This document shows positions 21,112 through 22,563 of a stretch of DNA of 22,563 nucleotides, piece by piece. The notes under the pieces were generated by a model. It saw only the letters and a list, made by a program, of their open reading frames with translations. It searched no databases and was not told where the DNA came from. The DNA is from a virus: the IMG/VR virus record IMGVR_UViG_3300020463_000149, positions 1 to 22,563 of that record; one strand, given 5' to 3'. Each line of letters begins with the position of its first letter. Position 1 is the stretch's first letter. The translations under genes and the position numbers were made by a program.

Positions 21112-21889
21112 GAATATTGATACAATGAATGAAGAGATATTCTTAATTGATGATGTCTTAAATCAAGGGCCAGAAGAATTAGTAACTACTACATGGTGGA
21201 CAAATTTTACCAATTATGGTTCATGGATAAAAGGATTTCTTGCATATGGTGGTAATCCACCACATATCAGTATGGATAAAACTGGTGACCCAGATATTCA
21301 AAAAAGACTTAGAGAAGAAGGTGGTTTTTCTCCATTTATAACTGGAACAGTAGAAAGAAATACTTGGTATATGAATGTATCTCAAAGTCAAGAAGCATTT
21401 ACAGAAGCAGCTTCAAAAGCATATAAACAAAAAGATGATGGTAATAAACCTTATTGGGATAAAGAAGACCAAGAGTGGGGATTAGACACAAATATATTTA
21501 AACATCATCCAATAGTGCATGTGTCGGTTGATGATATATGGAATACTTATAAACCACATTTTGAGGAAGCGTTAGGTCTTAAAGTAAAAGATTATAACAA
21601 CTGTTATGTTCATGCATTTCAATGTGGAGATAGTTCATGGACACATCAAGATTACATGGATTACAGTGCAATAGTTTATTTCAATCCTACAACACATTGG
21701 GATTTAAGAAAGTGGGGTGGAGAAACATTATTCTTTAATGATGATTTAGACTTTTGTCGTGCAATGACAACACCAAAAGGTGGTAGTGCAGTAGTATTTC
21801 GTGGAGATATTTTTCACAAAGTTACAGGTGTATCTTGGGAAGCTGACTTCCCTAGAAACTCTGCAACATTTTTCTTTGACAAAAAATAA
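21104..21889 (+). CDS. 2OG-Fe(II) oxygenase family protein, second of a tandem pair
   Basis: A 261-aa paralogue of the preceding protein. Ligands: H181 and D183 (WTHQDYMDY), H238 (DIFHKVTGV), R251 (FPRNSATFF). Shared landmarks include NPPHISMD (compare NPPIAAMD), DLRKWGGETLFFND and VSWEADF. GGAG seven bases upstream selects ATG 21104 over the TTG at 21098. Eight bases overlap the previous stop. Different inserts suggest separate substrates after duplication. Both gene copies retain full metal sets, so both should be active. Confidence 0.87.
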   Translation: MIKNIDTMNEEIFLIDDVLNQGPEELVTTTWWTNFTNYGSWIKGFLAYGGNPPHISMDKTGDPDIQKRLREEGGFSPFITGTVERNTWYMNVSQSQEAFTEAASKAYKQKDDGNKPYWDKEDQEWGLDTNIFKHHPIVHVSVDDIWNTYKPHFEEALGLKVKDYNNCYVHAFQCGDSSWTHQDYMDYSAIVYFNPTTHWDLRKWGGETLFFNDDLDFCRAMTTPKGGSAVVFRGDIFHKVTGVSWEADFPRNSATFFFDKK

Positions 21890-21904
21890 CTATGAGGTTA
21901 TAAT
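21876..21904 (+). promoter_or_regulatory. Consensus sigma70 promoter
   Basis: TTGACA (21876-21881), 17-base spacer, TATAAT (21899-21904): both boxes are perfect consensus with ideal spacing. The predicted +1 is 21911, the A of the next ATG, and no leader is left. The -35 box lies inside the last codons of the oxygenase gene. Confidence 0.8.
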
Positions 21905-21910
21905 TATATT

Positions 21911-22498
21911 ATGAATATTTTTTACTTACACAAAGACCCAAAAACATGTGCAGAAATGCATTGTGATAAACATGTATGCAAAATGATTATTGAGTATGCA
22001 CAACTCATGTGTACTGCACATAGAGTTATTGATGGTGAACATTATGAAGGTAGAACTGCAAACAATAGAAGGATTGCAAGATGGAAACATCCACTTGAAA
22101 ATCATGAGAAACTATTATACAAAGCATCACATATCAATCATCCAAGTAATCTATGGGTAAGAGAATCACAAAATCATTACAATTGGTTGTATGAAATGTG
22201 GGAACATTTGTGTTATGAATATACAAATCGTTATGGTAAAGTGCATATGACAGATTTAAAACTTCGTGGAATACTTGCATCATCACCTATGCAGATTGAT
22301 GTTAAACCATTTGTTGACCCATATCTTGCAATGCCTGATGATGTAAAACAAGAAAATGTAGTAGAAGCATACAGAGACTACTATATAAACTATAAGAAAG
22401 ATTTTGCAAAATGGACTAATAGAAAAGTCCCAGATTTTATGATAGGAACTATTCAAGAAATAAAAGATATAGAAACACACGCTGGATATGCTTCATAA
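21911..22498 (+). CDS. Conserved phage protein, 195 aa, function unknown
   Basis: A 195-aa protein with a conserved N-terminal pattern (MNIFYLHKDPKTCAEMHCDK, HVCKMIIEYAQLMCTAHRV) rich in His, Cys and Trp, then SHINHPSNLWVRESQNHYNW and a helical tail (EAYRDYYINYKKDFAKW). The His/Cys distribution would suit a metal site, but none is proven. From memory, similar proteins are common in marine T4-like phages and lack a tested function. The ATG coincides with the predicted +1 of a perfect sigma70 promoter. Its stop overlaps the next start by one base. Confidence 0.8.
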   Translation: MNIFYLHKDPKTCAEMHCDKHVCKMIIEYAQLMCTAHRVIDGEHYEGRTANNRRIARWKHPLENHEKLLYKASHINHPSNLWVRESQNHYNWLYEMWEHLCYEYTNRYGKVHMTDLKLRGILASSPMQIDVKPFVDPYLAMPDDVKQENVVEAYRDYYINYKKDFAKWTNRKVPDFMIGTIQEIKDIETHAGYAS

Positions 22499-22563
22499 TG
22501 CCAACATATACTTTAGAAGATAAAGAAACAGGTGAACAACATGATGTGCTGATGACTTGGAAT
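22498..22563 (+). CDS. Phage regulatory-protein-like gene (3'-partial)
   Basis: ATG overlaps the upstream stop (TAATG). Only 22 codons are in the window, beginning MPTYTLEDKETGEQHDVLMT. From memory this start resembles small FmdB-like or related proteins (MPTY-type N-terminus) common in T4-like marine phages. The assignment is tentative because the gene continues beyond the window and no cysteine knuckle is visible yet. Confidence 0.6.
   Translation, partial: MPTYTLEDKETGEQHDVLMTWN

Noticed and set aside
1-22563. CRISPR arrays, insertion sequences or transposases
   Set aside because: No regularly spaced repeats, terminal inverted repeats or transposase-like protein were found.

Overview
The window is a densely packed, strongly AT-rich stretch of a tailed-phage genome. 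Every supported gene is on the + strand, and most neighbours overlap by a few bases or are separated by a few bases. The recognisable replication and nucleotide genes point to a marine T4-like myovirus of the cyanophage/pelagiphage supergroup: a gp61-type primase, a T4-type RNase H, class Ia ribonucleotide reductase NrdA/NrdB, glutaredoxin, a DUF6433-like protein and spanin-like lysis genes. There are no photosystem genes. Respiratory genes (alternative oxidase, cytochrome c) suggest a heterotrophic, probably proteobacterial host; this is inference, and the host cannot be read from the window.

Layout. Bases 1-4422: a gene entering from upstream, a conserved protein, a ferritin-like diiron protein, a large lysine-rich protein with a conserved C-terminal domain, a small Trp-rich protein, an acyl carrier protein and an embedded spanin-like pair. 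Bases 4435-11916: a hairpin and promoter, primase, nrdA, a 2OG-Fe(II) oxygenase, nrdB, membrane-anchored cytochrome c, glutaredoxin, a zinc-ribbon protein, a small hypothetical, a PDDEXK-like nuclease, an alternative oxidase and a tRNA-Ala(TGC) that overlaps the end of the oxidase gene. Bases 11918-13418: an accessory island with three near-identical promoters, a probable small RNA with its own promoter and terminator, short hypothetical genes, a mini HExxH protease and a second structured RNA. Bases 13419-19837: small basic and membrane proteins, a conserved 370-aa protein, RNase H, the DUF6433-like protein and several unrecognised proteins. Bases 19840-22563: a fourth copy of the promoter, a small gene, two tandem paralogous 2OG-Fe(II) oxygenases, a conserved hypothetical and the start of another gene.

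How it fits together. The core supplies dNTPs (NrdAB with glutaredoxin as a likely reductant) and replication functions. Around it lies an unusual load of oxygen- and iron-dependent proteins: four dinuclear-iron or iron-dependent types (ferritin-like protein, NrdB, alternative oxidase, three 2OG oxygenases) and a heme c protein. The best candidate for a little-described system is the set cytochrome c plus alternative oxidase, which could redirect host respiratory electrons during infection. The most unusual regulatory signals are a promoter family that shares a TAGGTACA block inside its spacer, promoters whose predicted +1 falls on the A of the start codon, and two structured RNAs at 11954-12098 and 13272-13386.
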